Shown piece after piece: positions 10,906 to 20,990 of a stretch of 33,692 nucleotides of DNA. Made by a program: the position numbers and the translations under genes. The stretch covers positions 1 through 33,692 of the forward strand of contig JAANSK020260383.1 of the NCBI GenBank assembly GCA_011763485.2. The letters are read 5' to 3'. The first letter of the stretch is position 1. The number at the start of each line of letters is the position of its first letter. The notes under the pieces were generated by a model. That model had not been told where the DNA came from, did not search any database, and saw nothing but the letters and a program-made list of their open reading frames with translations. This DNA comes from Isoetes engelmannii. Taxonomy: Eukaryota; Streptophyta; Lycopodiopsida; Isoetales; Isoetaceae.

Positions 10906-11085
10906 AACAACTTGACCATATTTGTATTATCAAATTTGTTCCATTTGGATATTTGTCTTTGACGTCTGCATTAAGCAAATGGTGGTAGTATGAACTTTGC
11001 ACGAGAATTTATATTGAGAACGAATCATATGTCTTCCTTTTTCTTTTAATACTAATTAATTATCACTTTTGTGTTTGTTGTTTGG

Positions 11086-11141
11086 CCTCCGTGGACGATA
11101 AAAAAGTTATCTTATCTTATCTTATCTTATCTTATCTTATC
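11086..11141 (+). mobile_element. LINE-like 3' terminus with TTATC-repeat tail
   Basis: CCTCCGTGGACGATAAAAAAG leads straight into seven TTATC pentamers. The lead matches the one at 10866. Tandem short-repeat tails replace poly-A in several LINE and SINE families. No body of this second element can be delimited. Confidence 0.5.
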
Positions 11142-11145
11142 TTTA

Positions 11146-11735
11146 TAGGAAGACAAAAATTGTTATCGAAAGAACTGGAGACCAATACACTCAGTTGCTC
11201 GATATGGCAGCGTAGTAAGATGCATCTCCCTCCCTCCCTCTGTGTGACTTGAGCACAAACTAAGGCAGCATGGCATAAACATGCTACAGTGTACCTTAAA
11301 AAGTACTATTTAGGTAGCATAAAACTACCTAAAAAAATACCCAACACTTGTTTAACGTCGCAATAACTAATAAGTGTTAAATTGGATGCATTCATTTTAA
11401 CCTCTAATAATGTTGTCTTTATATTAATCTTGAACATTAACATGTTTTTGACTTCTAATTTGAATTTTTGAATTAGTTTTAATTAAAAGAACAAAGAAAT
11501 AGTACCCAATCCTGAAGTACCTAATGCAGGTACTTTGGTAGGTTCCAAAAATGGACACCTGTAGCATGCTTATGCCCAACAAGAAAGACATGTGACGTCC
11601 CCTGCTCATATACAATACTCCCATCGTATATAAACTGAAGATACCCTCCTGCTAGTCTGGCTAGCTAACAAAAGGCCGTCCACCTGACATCAGACTCTTG
11701 ATGGTGGGCAAGAGTCTATGTGGAATTAATGGACG
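11146..11735. other. Non-coding stretch, no gene seen
   Basis: AT-rich with a short CCCT run near 11228. No open frame of note. Confidence 0.6.
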
Positions 11736-13102
11736 TGTCATTCATCCCGTCATCCCTCGGGATCTACTAAGCTGCGGAAGCACATGACGATCAGTACAGT
11801 AACCATCACACAATATAGCCACCTCAAACAGTTGAATCACCATACATGATACATCATTATATAAAGAACATAACATAGCAAAATCAAAGGGAAAAATCTA
11901 CCTAAGGCTCAGACTCAGGGATGGACTAACGGTTTGGGTCTCCAGAAGTCATTGCAGAGAGAATTCATGGCAATGGATTTGGCTGGCATATAACATGGTC
12001 GTTGAGTAGTCCACTCCATCCGTCCCTCTTGCGCATACTTTGCAGAGAGGCTGATAAGTCTTGGGACCTGACCGTAGCCTGCCGGGTGCATAGCCAAAGG
12101 GGCTACTCTTGGGTTGCATCTCCCCAATCCCGATGAGGCAGAAAGGAACTTCTCCCTTCCAGGAGATCCATGCCAATAGCAGGTGAGCTAGAGGGCTACC
12201 ACTATCCGTATACGAGTTCAACCCCATTGAAGGTGGCCTCACCACCCAAGAGGTGTCAAGCCCATACCATAGCCTTACATCGTGCATATGGTATTAGGCC
12301 TAGCTCACAGTGTTCCCCGATACGCCTTACACACCAAAGGGATCAGCTGCTACAAGCTACCCCTTATAAGTCGGTTTGGTCCCTCCACCCACAGCACAGG
12401 CAGGCTCTTATGCCAAAGCCGCAATTAGTTGGGAACTAATGTGACTAATCTAGGAACATCGTCATCTAGAAGGCTCTGGGTCTCTACCCCCCTTCCCAAT
12501 ATACAAAAGGTGCACACAGAGTACAACACAGATAACAAATGAACTAGTAATACAGATAGGAACTAATCTATCTATCTACATTTTAGGTTCATTTGTTAGA
12601 ATCTATTTCTTGGGCTCTATAGGTCATCTAGAGCTAATGGAGATGGCATTCCTGACCTAATGTCGGGCAGGAAGCTGGCATTGCATGATAGTCCGACCAC
12701 ATACCGGATCCTTTGCTGGCTCCCAAACCTTGAACGGTTTCCATGCTACTGTGTCGCTTGCGAGATGCTGAGATCGAGAAAGCGACTGAACCTGGGCTTT
12801 ACTACTCGACTGAGGTCGGAATGCGTATAGAACTGTTGCAATGCATGCCGCTGAGACTAGAATCCAAAAAGGAAAACTTTTAGGGTTCTAGCCCTTCTTA
12901 TCTCACGACTTTATGGCTAGGGTTTTTCAGGCCCAATGGCTGGAAGCCATGTGGCACTAAAATTTATATTGACATATCCTATGTTTATGTGCATTATAAT
13001 AGTTGTACCCCATGGGACAACTCTAGCTAGGTCGAGTACATGCTATCATGTACTAGTGACGTGGCAATATAATATATACCAATATTATCCTGGAACGTCA
13101 CA
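11736..13102 (-). mobile_element. LTR-like fossil, copy 2 (minus)
   Basis: Fossil. The right end on the minus strand begins TGTGACGTTCC (13102), as in copies 1 and 3. The segment shares ordered blocks with copy 3: a CAAGCCCATAC/TTGAACCCATAC block, a TCTACCCCCCTTCCCAATA block (12480 here, 19160 there), the AGGGTT motif and the GACGTGGC-ATATAATA end. The left boundary is a guess at TGTCATTC (11736), which would give TGT..ACA termini and about 1.37 kb. No clear target duplication was found and no protein domain is present. Probably an old solo LTR, superfamily unproven. Confidence 0.5.
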
Positions 13103-13113
13103 AGACCGAAGCT

Positions 13114-14050
13114 ATGGCTGGGAGTCCTGGAGGCAGCCCATCACTAGCGAATGAAGACACAGACAAGGGGATAAAGACATCAAATGCAGAAGCAGACAAG
13201 GGAATAAAGAAATGCACAGAAAATGGAATGGCAGATGGGGCGTCCGACTCAGATTCCATCGGGAAGGCCAAGATAATAGTAGAAAAAGGAGGGTAGATCG
13301 TCCTTCAAGCTGTGATGGATGAAACAGGGGAAGAAAGTATCGTTACTGCAGTCTCGGCCTCATGCAAAGGGCTGAGTAACAGCTCTGCCCCAACAGCCAC
13401 GGTTTTGGATAACAGCCCTGCAGCGACCGAGATGCCTACAACTAGGAATGCAATGACAAAAAATGGAGTTCTTGGAACAATCACTCAAAGATATGCCCAG
13501 TCATATTGCTGTTCCACAATCTGGAAATGGAGCCATGAAAATAGAAGTCCAAAATATAGAAGAAGAAAAAGCTGCAGCATGCTAAGATTGTGATATAAAT
13601 GATGACAATGAATCCTTGAAGGATATTGTGCTAACACTGAATCAGAGGCTTGATGATTTGAAAGAAGAGCAAGATAAACAACAACAATTGCTTAGCCTGC
13701 GCATAGTTAGGCTACCAGAAAAAGAGGATAAGGAAGTTAAGGAAGAAGTAAACGAGCTGATTTCGCACTACTTGAAAATTTGGAGTAGTACAAGCTTATA
13801 TAGTGGGTAAGCCAAATGGCCTGGACAGGAATATTGTATCAAGTTCTCAGACCATGGATATAAATTGGCAGTGCTAAAAAAGAGGAGAAGCCTAAAAGAT
13901 TTGAAAGTCTGGATCGATGAAGATTTGACCCAAGCACAATATCAACAGCATAAAGTTGAGATGCAAAAAATGAAAGAAGCAAGGCAAGCTCGGAAGCGCA
14001 TGCCATGGCAAAGAGATGAAGTGGTGGTATTTGACATGAACCAAGAATAG
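13114..14050 (+). pseudogene. LINE ORF1 (coiled coil + L1-ORF1p-like domains), broken
   Basis: The decayed ORF1 has three recognisable parts. A charged, repetitive N-terminus (13114-13296) has repeats around ADKGIK. A coiled-coil/RRM entry (13616-13810) carries LNQRLDDLKEEQDKQQQLL then LRIVRLPEKEDKE, close to the L1 ORF1p pattern LRI-G-PE-E. A C-terminal domain (about 13865-14050) carries VWIDEDLTQAQYQQHKVEM followed by an Arg/Lys-rich helix. The role would be RNA binding and chaperoning in the LINE particle. Frames change between the parts. Many plant L1 ORF1 proteins instead carry a CCHC zinc knuckle, which I do not see here. Confidence 0.65.
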
Positions 14051-14059
14051 GAACTTGAG

Positions 14060-16420
14060 ACCATCGGGCCTTGCACATGGAACATTAATGGTTTGAAAAC
14101 TACAAAAATAGCTTCCACTGGAGATGTTCTCAATCTTGGGGTCTTATATGTTTTCCTGAAGCACATTATCATGACCAACTATTGATGGCTAGCATATGCT
14201 ACACTCAAAATGGTATAAAAAGGGATGGAGACACAAGGGATTTGATGGCATTGCTTGTTATGTACGAGCAAAATTATTGTAGATAGTGAAGGTCATCAAG
14301 GACCAATCCAAGAAGCAACTTACTCTTATTGATTGCCTGACCAACAAAAACTTTTATTCTTATTTGGATGCTATTTCCCACAAAAGGAGCCTCCCACATA
14401 TGATATAGCAGATACAGACATGATCCCTTTTATCATTTAAAGCAAGCTGCATTAGGTTTAATGGAGAAAGAGGCATCATTGTTATGGGTGACTTTGTAGA
14501 ATTGCAGATAGACAAGCTCACATGATGAGTTCATATGGAGAACCTATTTAGATGATGAAGTTAAGGCAACGGGATGGAATAGAGTAACATGAGATTCTTA
14601 TAAATACATGACACTCCAAGTTAGCCACCTTTTGAATATGTGTGGGGTGCTGGGTATGTTGGTATTAAATGGGATGTCGATATTTAACGGAACACAAAAA
14701 TGCACATCAATGGGATTGGGTGGGAGGGGGAGCCAGTGTGGTTGATGTAGTAATGGCACAGACCTATGCATTACATGATATTGAGGAGCTCGTAGTAGAA
14801 AACATTAGGCCAGAGTCTGATCACATCCCACTAACAGTTAACTAAGGATAAGAAGCAAAAGATAAAATGTAGAGAGTATAGCTTCCAACTGAGGATACAC
14901 ATGCATGGACATTAAAAAAGTGAAAACATACAAAAACATGTGTGAAGAAGAGCTATGATCCAGAAGATGGTCAAACACTGCTATTGAACTTAGCCATGAG
15001 TTAATTCAGTTCTTACTCTATAATGCAAGAACATGCTTTATACCTGCTAGGAGGGCCAAGGGATTATCCTGTGATGCTTGATTTGACGTTGAGTGCAAAA
15101 GACAAAGAGAATTATTAAAAAAAAGAGCAAAAGACCCTGGGGAATTCACCTATATACAATACGGATATGCCATCTGTGTTTCTAGGTAAGCAAAAAACCC
15201 CTTAGTATACGTTCTAGAAAATTTAGAAAAATACCCATTTCGAAAATGTACGAACTTAGATGGTGCAAAATCTAATAAAATGACACTCCTTTCCTTAGGT
15301 ATATGGTACCGGAGAGGACAAAAAAAAAGCCACATTTGGTGCACTCACATGTTATATACGACATAATATAGATGAACTCCTCGAGAAAGACCAAGACAAA
15401 CCAACAACTAGAAAAGCTTATTTTAAGCTACTAAGATACAAGAAGAGAGGGTTTCTAAGAATTAAGCAAGCAACAATGGTGCAAGAATGAGTTCTTGACT
15501 CAAATAAATTCTGGAATCGTTTGAGGGATGCCAAGAGAAAACTCATAAGCTAGATGCAAATGCACTAATTGTTGGACACCTACGCAAGCTACCAGATGGA
15601 CAACGTGAATGATGAAATAGATGTGCTTAAAGGGCTTCAGAGACTTACTTCTAGCAAAGCACTAGATGCAACAGGCTTGGGATCTGAGATGCTTAAATGG
15701 GCTGGAATAGACGTTGAAAAAATACTAGCAAAAATGCTAAATGCAGCACTATGAGATGGTTTTCCTCCTGAGTGGAAAACTGGCAGAGATGTACCGATTC
15801 ATAGAGCAGGCTGCGAAAAAGACCCGGGGAACTATGGCATCATAGTGGTGACTAATTTATTCTCAAAACTATTTGCAACAATTGTAGAACAAAGAATTAG
15901 TGCCGGGCAGGACAAAGAGGAGTACGAGCAAAGGGCCAAGTAGGCTTTCATTTCTGAAGATCCACCATAGGCCACCTACTAACTCTTAGAGTAGCTATGG
16001 ACTCCATTAGGATGACAAAAAAGCGTTTATTCGCATTATTTATTGATCTAACAAAAGCATTTGATATGGTGAGGAGGGATTTATGGGAGAAGCTTGGAGT
16101 ACCAACAAACATGAGGAATGCAGTTGCTTGTCTATACGAGAAGGTGTTGGTCCAATTATCTTCTCCCCTGATGGATAATTGCAGTGAAGTAGTAAGCAGT
16201 AATATAGGGGTCAAGCAGGGTTGTTTGCTCTCCCCCATCCTCTTTGACATTTTCGTTGATGAATTGGGGACTTTGATACCCCAATATGGGGGTGAAGGTA
16301 CCATGATAGGAGGATATATGCTTCTTTCGCTTTTGTATGCCGATGATATTGTCACATGAGATGTTGCTAAAGGAAGCCGGTCTACTATCACTAGAAAGTG
16401 AGGCAATGTGCCAAACACGA
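14060..16420 (+). pseudogene. LINE ORF2 (endonuclease + RT), broken and 3'-truncated
   Basis: The endonuclease begins CTWNINGLKT (from about 14073), the usual N-terminal signature of the apurinic-type LINE endonuclease. The fingers region has SKALDATGLGSEMLKW (about 15650) and PEWKTGRDVPIH with DPGNYGI (about 15770-15840). The palm carries LFALFIDLTKAFDMV (motif A, 16027), GVKQGCLLSPILFDIF (motif B, 16208) and LLYADDIV (motif C, 16333). Stops and frameshifts are scattered through the endonuclease and the connection to RT. The palm alone is a clean 120-codon frame (15997-16359). The clade is L1-like by domain order, but I cannot assign the family. Confidence 0.85.
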
Positions 16421-16645
16421 TGGTATATTAGCAAGGTCAAACAATAAGTACATACAAAATGTATAAGACTATAAGCTTGATTGGCCAGAAAAGTAGAAGG
16501 GTAGAATAGCCCAAATAAGACATATGCAATGCTCCTTAAAATGATCCTTATTTCAATTAACTTACAGTATTTCGAACAGGCACATTTGTCCATGATATGA
16601 TTTTTTATTTCATCCATTCATAATTTATCTGTGTATATTGCGTAG

Positions 16646-16746
16646 AATCATCAAGGAGGCTATGGGCTACGGCTTCCCATGCATTCAACAAATAGTCTAT
16701 TGCAAGTTGAAGTTAATGCACAAGATATTCGAATGATTAGAAACAA
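16646..16746 (+). CDS. HAP2: HAP2/GCS1 exon (ectodomain, upstream of SPGKI exon)
   Basis: HAP2/GCS1 is the male-gamete membrane fusogen of plants and many protists, a class II fusion-like ectodomain with one transmembrane anchor. This 101-nt exon starts after GCGTAG (acceptor at 16644-16645) in phase 0 and ends before the donor GTTAGT (16747). It encodes 33 codons plus two bases. The peptide includes TNSLLQVEVNAQDIRMIRN. From memory, the Arabidopsis protein reads TNLMIELRADDIEYVFQ at this place, directly before RSPGKI. The two trailing bases plus the first base of the exon at 20283 restore a Lys codon before SPGK, so the phase agrees exactly. No earlier exon was found; the LINE at 13.1-16.4 kb would lie in the preceding intron. 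Confidence 0.68.
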
Positions 16747-17129
16747 GTTAGTATCTCTTCTGTTTATCATTAAAACTTTTTAGAACTAGAGGAATCTAAT
16801 GACATTTCAGAATAAAAATACAAAGATTGGCCACAGATTTGATTCATTGCAAATGCAAGTGGAATGCTTATGAATTTTTACATTTTAGCTTTCTTTAAAT
16901 GGCTCAGCTTGATTTGCATGTTCTTTTTGCATTATCAATCTTACAAGGTCCTCTAGTATTAGAAAATTAGGCAGTTGAACACAATCAAAGTTCTCACACA
17001 ATCTAGTATATTCAATGCTTTCTCAATATTGCTTAGCAACAATGCCTTCAGTTTATACCATTAACATATAAACATATTACAAGCCAACATGAAATATTCC
17101 TGACCCTTTATCTATTCTCAGTAGAAACT

Positions 17130-18660
17130 TCACATCATGATCTGACACATTTTGATGTCAGACATCTGTAGCAGCTAGTCTCTTTAAGCACTGAATCCAT
17201 CGGTGTAGGCACCGAATTGATATTGCTTCCTGGCTCGAAATCATTCGACCATGTTTCAGCCCTAAACAAGTATTTCCAAAGTTTCTTAATTTGCTCATAT
17301 GAGCTACAAGTCAACCTAGTAGTGGTAGTGGTAGTGGTAGTGGTAGTGGTATAATTTTGACCACAACATTTCAACCTAGAACTATTGAAATGTTTAGTTC
17401 TTTGATGTAGCAACAGATCGTAATAGCTACAAATAAGACTGTCACATAACACCTCCTCCTCTAATTTCGCATTTAGGAATGCGGTAGTCACAAATAATGC
17501 AATTCGGCATTTGCATATGCCAAAAGTATTCGAATACTGGCCAGCTTGATGATTGGGGAGAAAGTCTCATCAAAATTTAGGTCCTTGCGCTGTGAAAACC
17601 CTTTTATCACTAATCTAGCTTTATATTTCTACTAATTCATATGTGTCATTCCTTTTGAATGATAACATCTCATCTTGCATGGCCTGTTTCCATTCATCTG
17701 AGTGTTCACTAGTTATAGCTTCTTCATATGATTGTGGGATATTTGCTTCAAGCATGGCTATACACTATATATATCTACGTCCTCATTTATTCTTTTGCTT
17801 CTACCCTTTTCCTGTCTCCCATATTTATTTGTGTCAAAGTTAAGCTCTTCTTGTAATTTATGTGCCTTTGAACTCCTTTTCTTTGGAACCCTTGTAAGTG
17901 TAGCCGCCAATTCTTCCCTATTCACTGTTGGTACTGTGACATTCTCAAGGTCATCTTTTCGATCAACACTAACTTGTGCATGCTCATCCGAGCTGTCATC
18001 ATCTATATGTGCAACAATATACTCATTATTAGTTTTGCTCACTGTTTTGGAGGACTGCATTACAATGCTCTTGTCCCTATCTTTATATGTGATATCTTCA
18101 TTGAATACCACGTCTCTACGAATCAAAATTCTTTTGCTCAAGGATCAAAGAGTAAGAACCCACTAGACTGACCATCATAGCCTACTAATGACCTGTCATC
18201 GAGTTTTTTTATATTCTCTTCTGGAATTTGAACGTGAGCAAGATAGCCATAACCTTTAAATAGATCATAATGATGTTTAGTCCCAAACCATATTTCGTCT
18301 GGGATCTTTCCATCCAGACTTCTCGTTAGAAGTTTATTTTGAATTTGAACTGCTATTTGAATAGCCTCCTCCCACAGAAAGTTTAGCAGCTTTGCATGCT
18401 TCAGCAAAGATTTAACAGTGTTTAAAATTGAACAATTTTTTGCGCTCTGCAACTCCATTTTGTTGTGAGGTGTATGAACACGTCAGTTGCCTTTTAATAC
18501 CTGGTTAAAACAATATTTGTTGAACCTGCTAGACACAAATTCACCTCCTCTGTCAGTTCTTAAACGTTTGAGTTTTTACCTGTTTACCTCTCTACTTCGG
18601 CTTGATACAGTTTGAAGGCTTCAAATGCTTTGTCCTCCCCATATTGTTCGTATACATACA
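17130..18660 (-). mobile_element. Copia (Ty1-type) pol fossil, minus strand
   Basis: Fossil. Read on the minus strand it holds the integrase core and C-terminal part (about 18660-18140), recognisable by LLNFLWEEAIQIAVQIQNK and a KLDDRSLVGYDGQSSGFLLF segment. A linker follows with RRDVVFNEDI (about 18115), then the start of the copia reverse transcriptase, ending near TTAFLNAKLEEEV (about 17490-17455). It is broken, with several breaks. Gag, protease, RNase H and both LTRs are not seen next to it. The family is Ty1/copia; the lineage is not assignable. Probably old. Confidence 0.85.
17317..17350. repeat. TAGTGG hexanucleotide repeat
   Basis: About five to six TAGTGG units inside the left part of the copia fossil region. 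On the minus strand they translate as a threonine run. Confidence 0.9.
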
Positions 18661-18801
18661 GAAATTTAAAAAAAAAAACCCCTCACTTTCACTCAGTTGG
18701 TTCATACATCAACAAAGCATGAATTCCCCTTGCAGACTGCCTCAGTACTGCTGCTACAAGGACCCTGGACTTGCATATTATAGGAGCAGAAGCAGCAGCA
18801 T

Positions 18802-18830
18802 GGGGGGGGGAGGAGGAGGAGGAGGAGGAG
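18802..18830. repeat. G-run followed by AGG microsatellite
   Basis: Nine G residues followed by six to seven AGG/GGA units, between the copia fossil and LTR-like fossil 3. It is G-rich on the plus strand and could form a G-quadruplex. Confidence 0.95.
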
Positions 18831-18889
18831 TTGTGATGGCACACACCCGTACTCGACTTATTCCACCTTATGCCTACCAGGATGGCACC

Positions 18890-19855
18890 TGCTAATAGGG
18901 GAGTCAGGGCGGCACCTGACTCGGAAGTGTTGAACCCATACTCGGCTCACACGAAGTGGTGAAATATATGCCTAGTGCGCTATGAGGACCCCTGTAGCCT
19001 AGCCCAGCAGGGTCCTGCCCTCGGTGCATCACCTTATCACGTTACTTGATAGTCAGTCTCCTCATAGTTCCCCCAGCCAGGTGGGCTCTATGCACAGGCC
19101 GAAATATAATGGGAATTATATGAGCTAAACTAGAAGCATACTACAATAGGCTTCTAAGTCTTTACCCCCCTTCCCAATACATAAGAGGTTCGAACAATAG
19201 ATCAACCAACATCCATCCATAACTTGATAACAAGATAGAATAATCATCTAACCCTAATCTAATACAAGTTAGGGTTCCTTGATTAGGGTTCGAAATGGTA
19301 ACTAGGATCTCGGAAAGCTCTACGGACAATACAACATGCTAACTCAGCTGGAATGCTAGATTCTAGATGAGTCAGCTAACTATTTACTCGAAATACCTGT
19401 CCCTGAATAACTGCCTTCTGCTCCTGGCGTCTCCATACTTCCTGGGTTCTCGAAGCAAACGCTTCCCACGCTACAGCGCTATCTTCCTTCCATCCCGCAC
19501 ACACTCCTGTCGTGAACGATTCCTAAATCGGAGCTCTTGCGATTCAGAATTCTGGAAGAGGGGTGAGCAGAAAAGTGTGTTTAGGGTTAGAGTTGACTAT
19601 AACCAGTTAGGTCATGGCCCACACACTTCTGCTCCAATAGAGAGCTGCCACGTGGCAATGCACCTTCATGAGGTGGACACCCATGTGGAAAAAGGTATCC
19701 CATACCTTAGATTGCACAAATTATGTAAATAACTTGTGCATGCCCCATGTAATTATGGCCGGATACCTGTTATATAGGCCGTCTACGATGACTTGTATAG
19801 TGACGTGGCCGTAGAATATACGTATTTATATTGTATATTCACAGGGAACGTCACA
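18890..19855 (-). mobile_element. LTR-like fossil, copy 3 (minus)
   Basis: Fossil. The right end on the minus strand begins TGTGACGTTCC (19855). The last 55 bases match copy 1 almost base for base around ATATACGTATTTATAT, and match copy 2 more loosely. The blocks TTGAACCCATAC, TTTACCCCCCTTCCCAATA, TTAGGGTTAGAG and CACGTGGCAATG occur in the same order as in copy 2. The left boundary is uncertain. No coding domains; probably a solo LTR lying antisense in the HAP2 intron. Confidence 0.55.
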
Positions 19856-20282
19856 GAAGCAAGTGAAGAATAATGGTAAGCCTTAACAATTTTAGCTTGC
19901 GTCCTGGAGGACAGTAGCAGCAAAAGTGTCTACGCCCTTAAAGACACACAAATTTCTGCACTTCCAAATAGACCACAACAACCACCCTGACACTAAGTGA
20001 AATGCCTAACTAGCCATACATTCTAGAACCATAGGTGCTCCAAGTTAGAATGGACTATATTCACCAAGGTGCATCCTGTACTAGCCCATATGTTAGCTTG
20101 TTTCTTGGTGGATATTATGAACGTTAATTCAATTCTGTTGTACTAGATAGTGAATGTGTCATAATTATTGTAGTATTGTAATATAAATATACAATTTTTT
20201 TGTTTGGAAGAGAAAACAACTAATTACTCATACTACAAAATAAGTTTCTTATATGTTTAGTTGTATTCTTAATTTGTACTAG

Positions 20283-20400
20283 GTCGCCTGGAAAGATTTT
20301 GGAACTTGTTGTAAATAAGTTTGAAGCTATGTCAACTGGTGGAAATTTGAAAGTAACTGTGGAGAATAATGGCAATATTGCGGCCATGTATGGAATTAAT
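20283..20400 (+). CDS. HAP2: HAP2/GCS1 exon (SPGKI..FEA, conserved ectodomain)
   Basis: A 118-nt exon between acceptor TACTAG and the perfect donor GTAAGT (20401). It completes the split Lys codon and then encodes SPGKILELVVNKFEAM and GNLKVTVENNGNIAAMY, ending in phase 0. From memory, Arabidopsis HAP2 has SPGKIINIAIPTFEAL followed by a segment ending KNIGEVEASY at the same place. The shared features are SPGKI, FEA, a Val/Asn beta-strand pattern, N-x-G and A-x-Y. No stop interrupts it. The next exon should start in phase 0 with a Cys-containing strand; I did not find it with confidence between 20.4 and 28 kb. It could therefore be an active gene with long introns or a fragment. Confidence 0.72.
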
Positions 20401-20795
20401 GTAAGTATCAAATGGCATATTATTCATTTTGCATGACACACATACATACATATCTCTTAAAAAGTCATCTAAGTCGATGTATAGTTGGAAAAAAAAAGTT
20501 TGTTCTATATTCCAGATTCGAAATTAATGATCATAAGCATCATATTTGATACTATTTTCTCATTGTATATAGTTGATATAAAATAAAACTGACTAGGAAA
20601 ATCATCTAGCTAGTTAGATGTATGATGATGTTATTTTTACTAATCAATAATCTAGCATACTTACCAAGAATCTTAAGCATAGTAAACCACAATCCAAACA
20701 ATTATTGCGTCGTTAGTGTGTGTAGTTCTCCAAGTTTGAGGTGTCGTATTGGGTTTGTAGGTGGACAAGTAGCCTTAAGGCGACGTAATTCTCTT

Positions 20796-20990
20796 CTTGG
20801 TCTAGTGGTAACACATTAGTCCTAGAACAAATATGTCTCAAATTTGAGAGTCGCATTCAATATAAAGTGGTTGGGAGCAAGACCTAGCAATTATACAACT
20901 AAGCAATGTTAGAGTGGTGTGTGCAACATATGTCCTAAGGGATGCTACCAAGTGACATGACGTAAAAACCTCCTCCTCCTCCTCCTCCTT
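20796..20990 (+). mobile_element. tRNA-derived SINE, copy 2
   Basis: The A-box-like TAGTGGTAACAC (20803-20814) is identical to copy 1, and a weakened B box lies at about 20839-20852. It shares AATATAAAGTGGTTGGGAGC with the minus-strand copy 3, and AAGCAATGTT, CATATGTCC and CATGACGTAAA with copy 1. It ends in six to seven CCT units and a T-run. It lies downstream of the HAP2 exon, in the same orientation. Confidence 0.65.
20969..20989. repeat. CCT trinucleotide repeat
   Basis: About seven CCT units at the 3' edge of SINE copy 2, followed by T6. Confidence 0.95.

Larger units (their letters stand above)
13103..16420 (+). mobile_element. 3'-truncated LINE (ORF1, endonuclease, RT to YADD)
   Basis: A non-LTR retrotransposon copy: ORF1 (about 13114-14050), an endonuclease region (from about 14060) and reverse transcriptase up to the catalytic YADD (16339-16350). 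Many stops and frame changes show it is dead. Everything after the palm (thumb, C-terminal zinc region, 3' UTR, tail) is absent, so the copy was cut at about 16.4 kb. Its left edge abuts the LTR-like fossil ending at 13102. It lies upstream of, and probably within an intron of, the HAP2 gene. Confidence 0.85.
16747..20282 (+). other. HAP2: HAP2/GCS1 intron, about 3.5 kb, loaded with retroelements
   Basis: Bounded by GTTAGT (16747) and TACTAG (ending 20282). It contains a copia pol fossil (about 17130-18660), a G/GGA-rich tract and LTR-like fossil 3 (about 18890-19855), all in antisense to the gene. The remainder (16747-17130 and 19856-20282) is AT-rich and shows nothing recognisable. Confidence 0.6.

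Noticed and set aside
11915-12439. Frames of 70-112 codons on both strands.
   Set aside because: They lie wholly inside the LTR-like fossil and share no motif with known proteins.
20700-20800. Cys-rich plus frame (VSVCSSPSLRCRIGF) as a following HAP2 exon.
   Set aside because: The only nearby acceptor is in the wrong phase and the frame runs directly into the SINE head.
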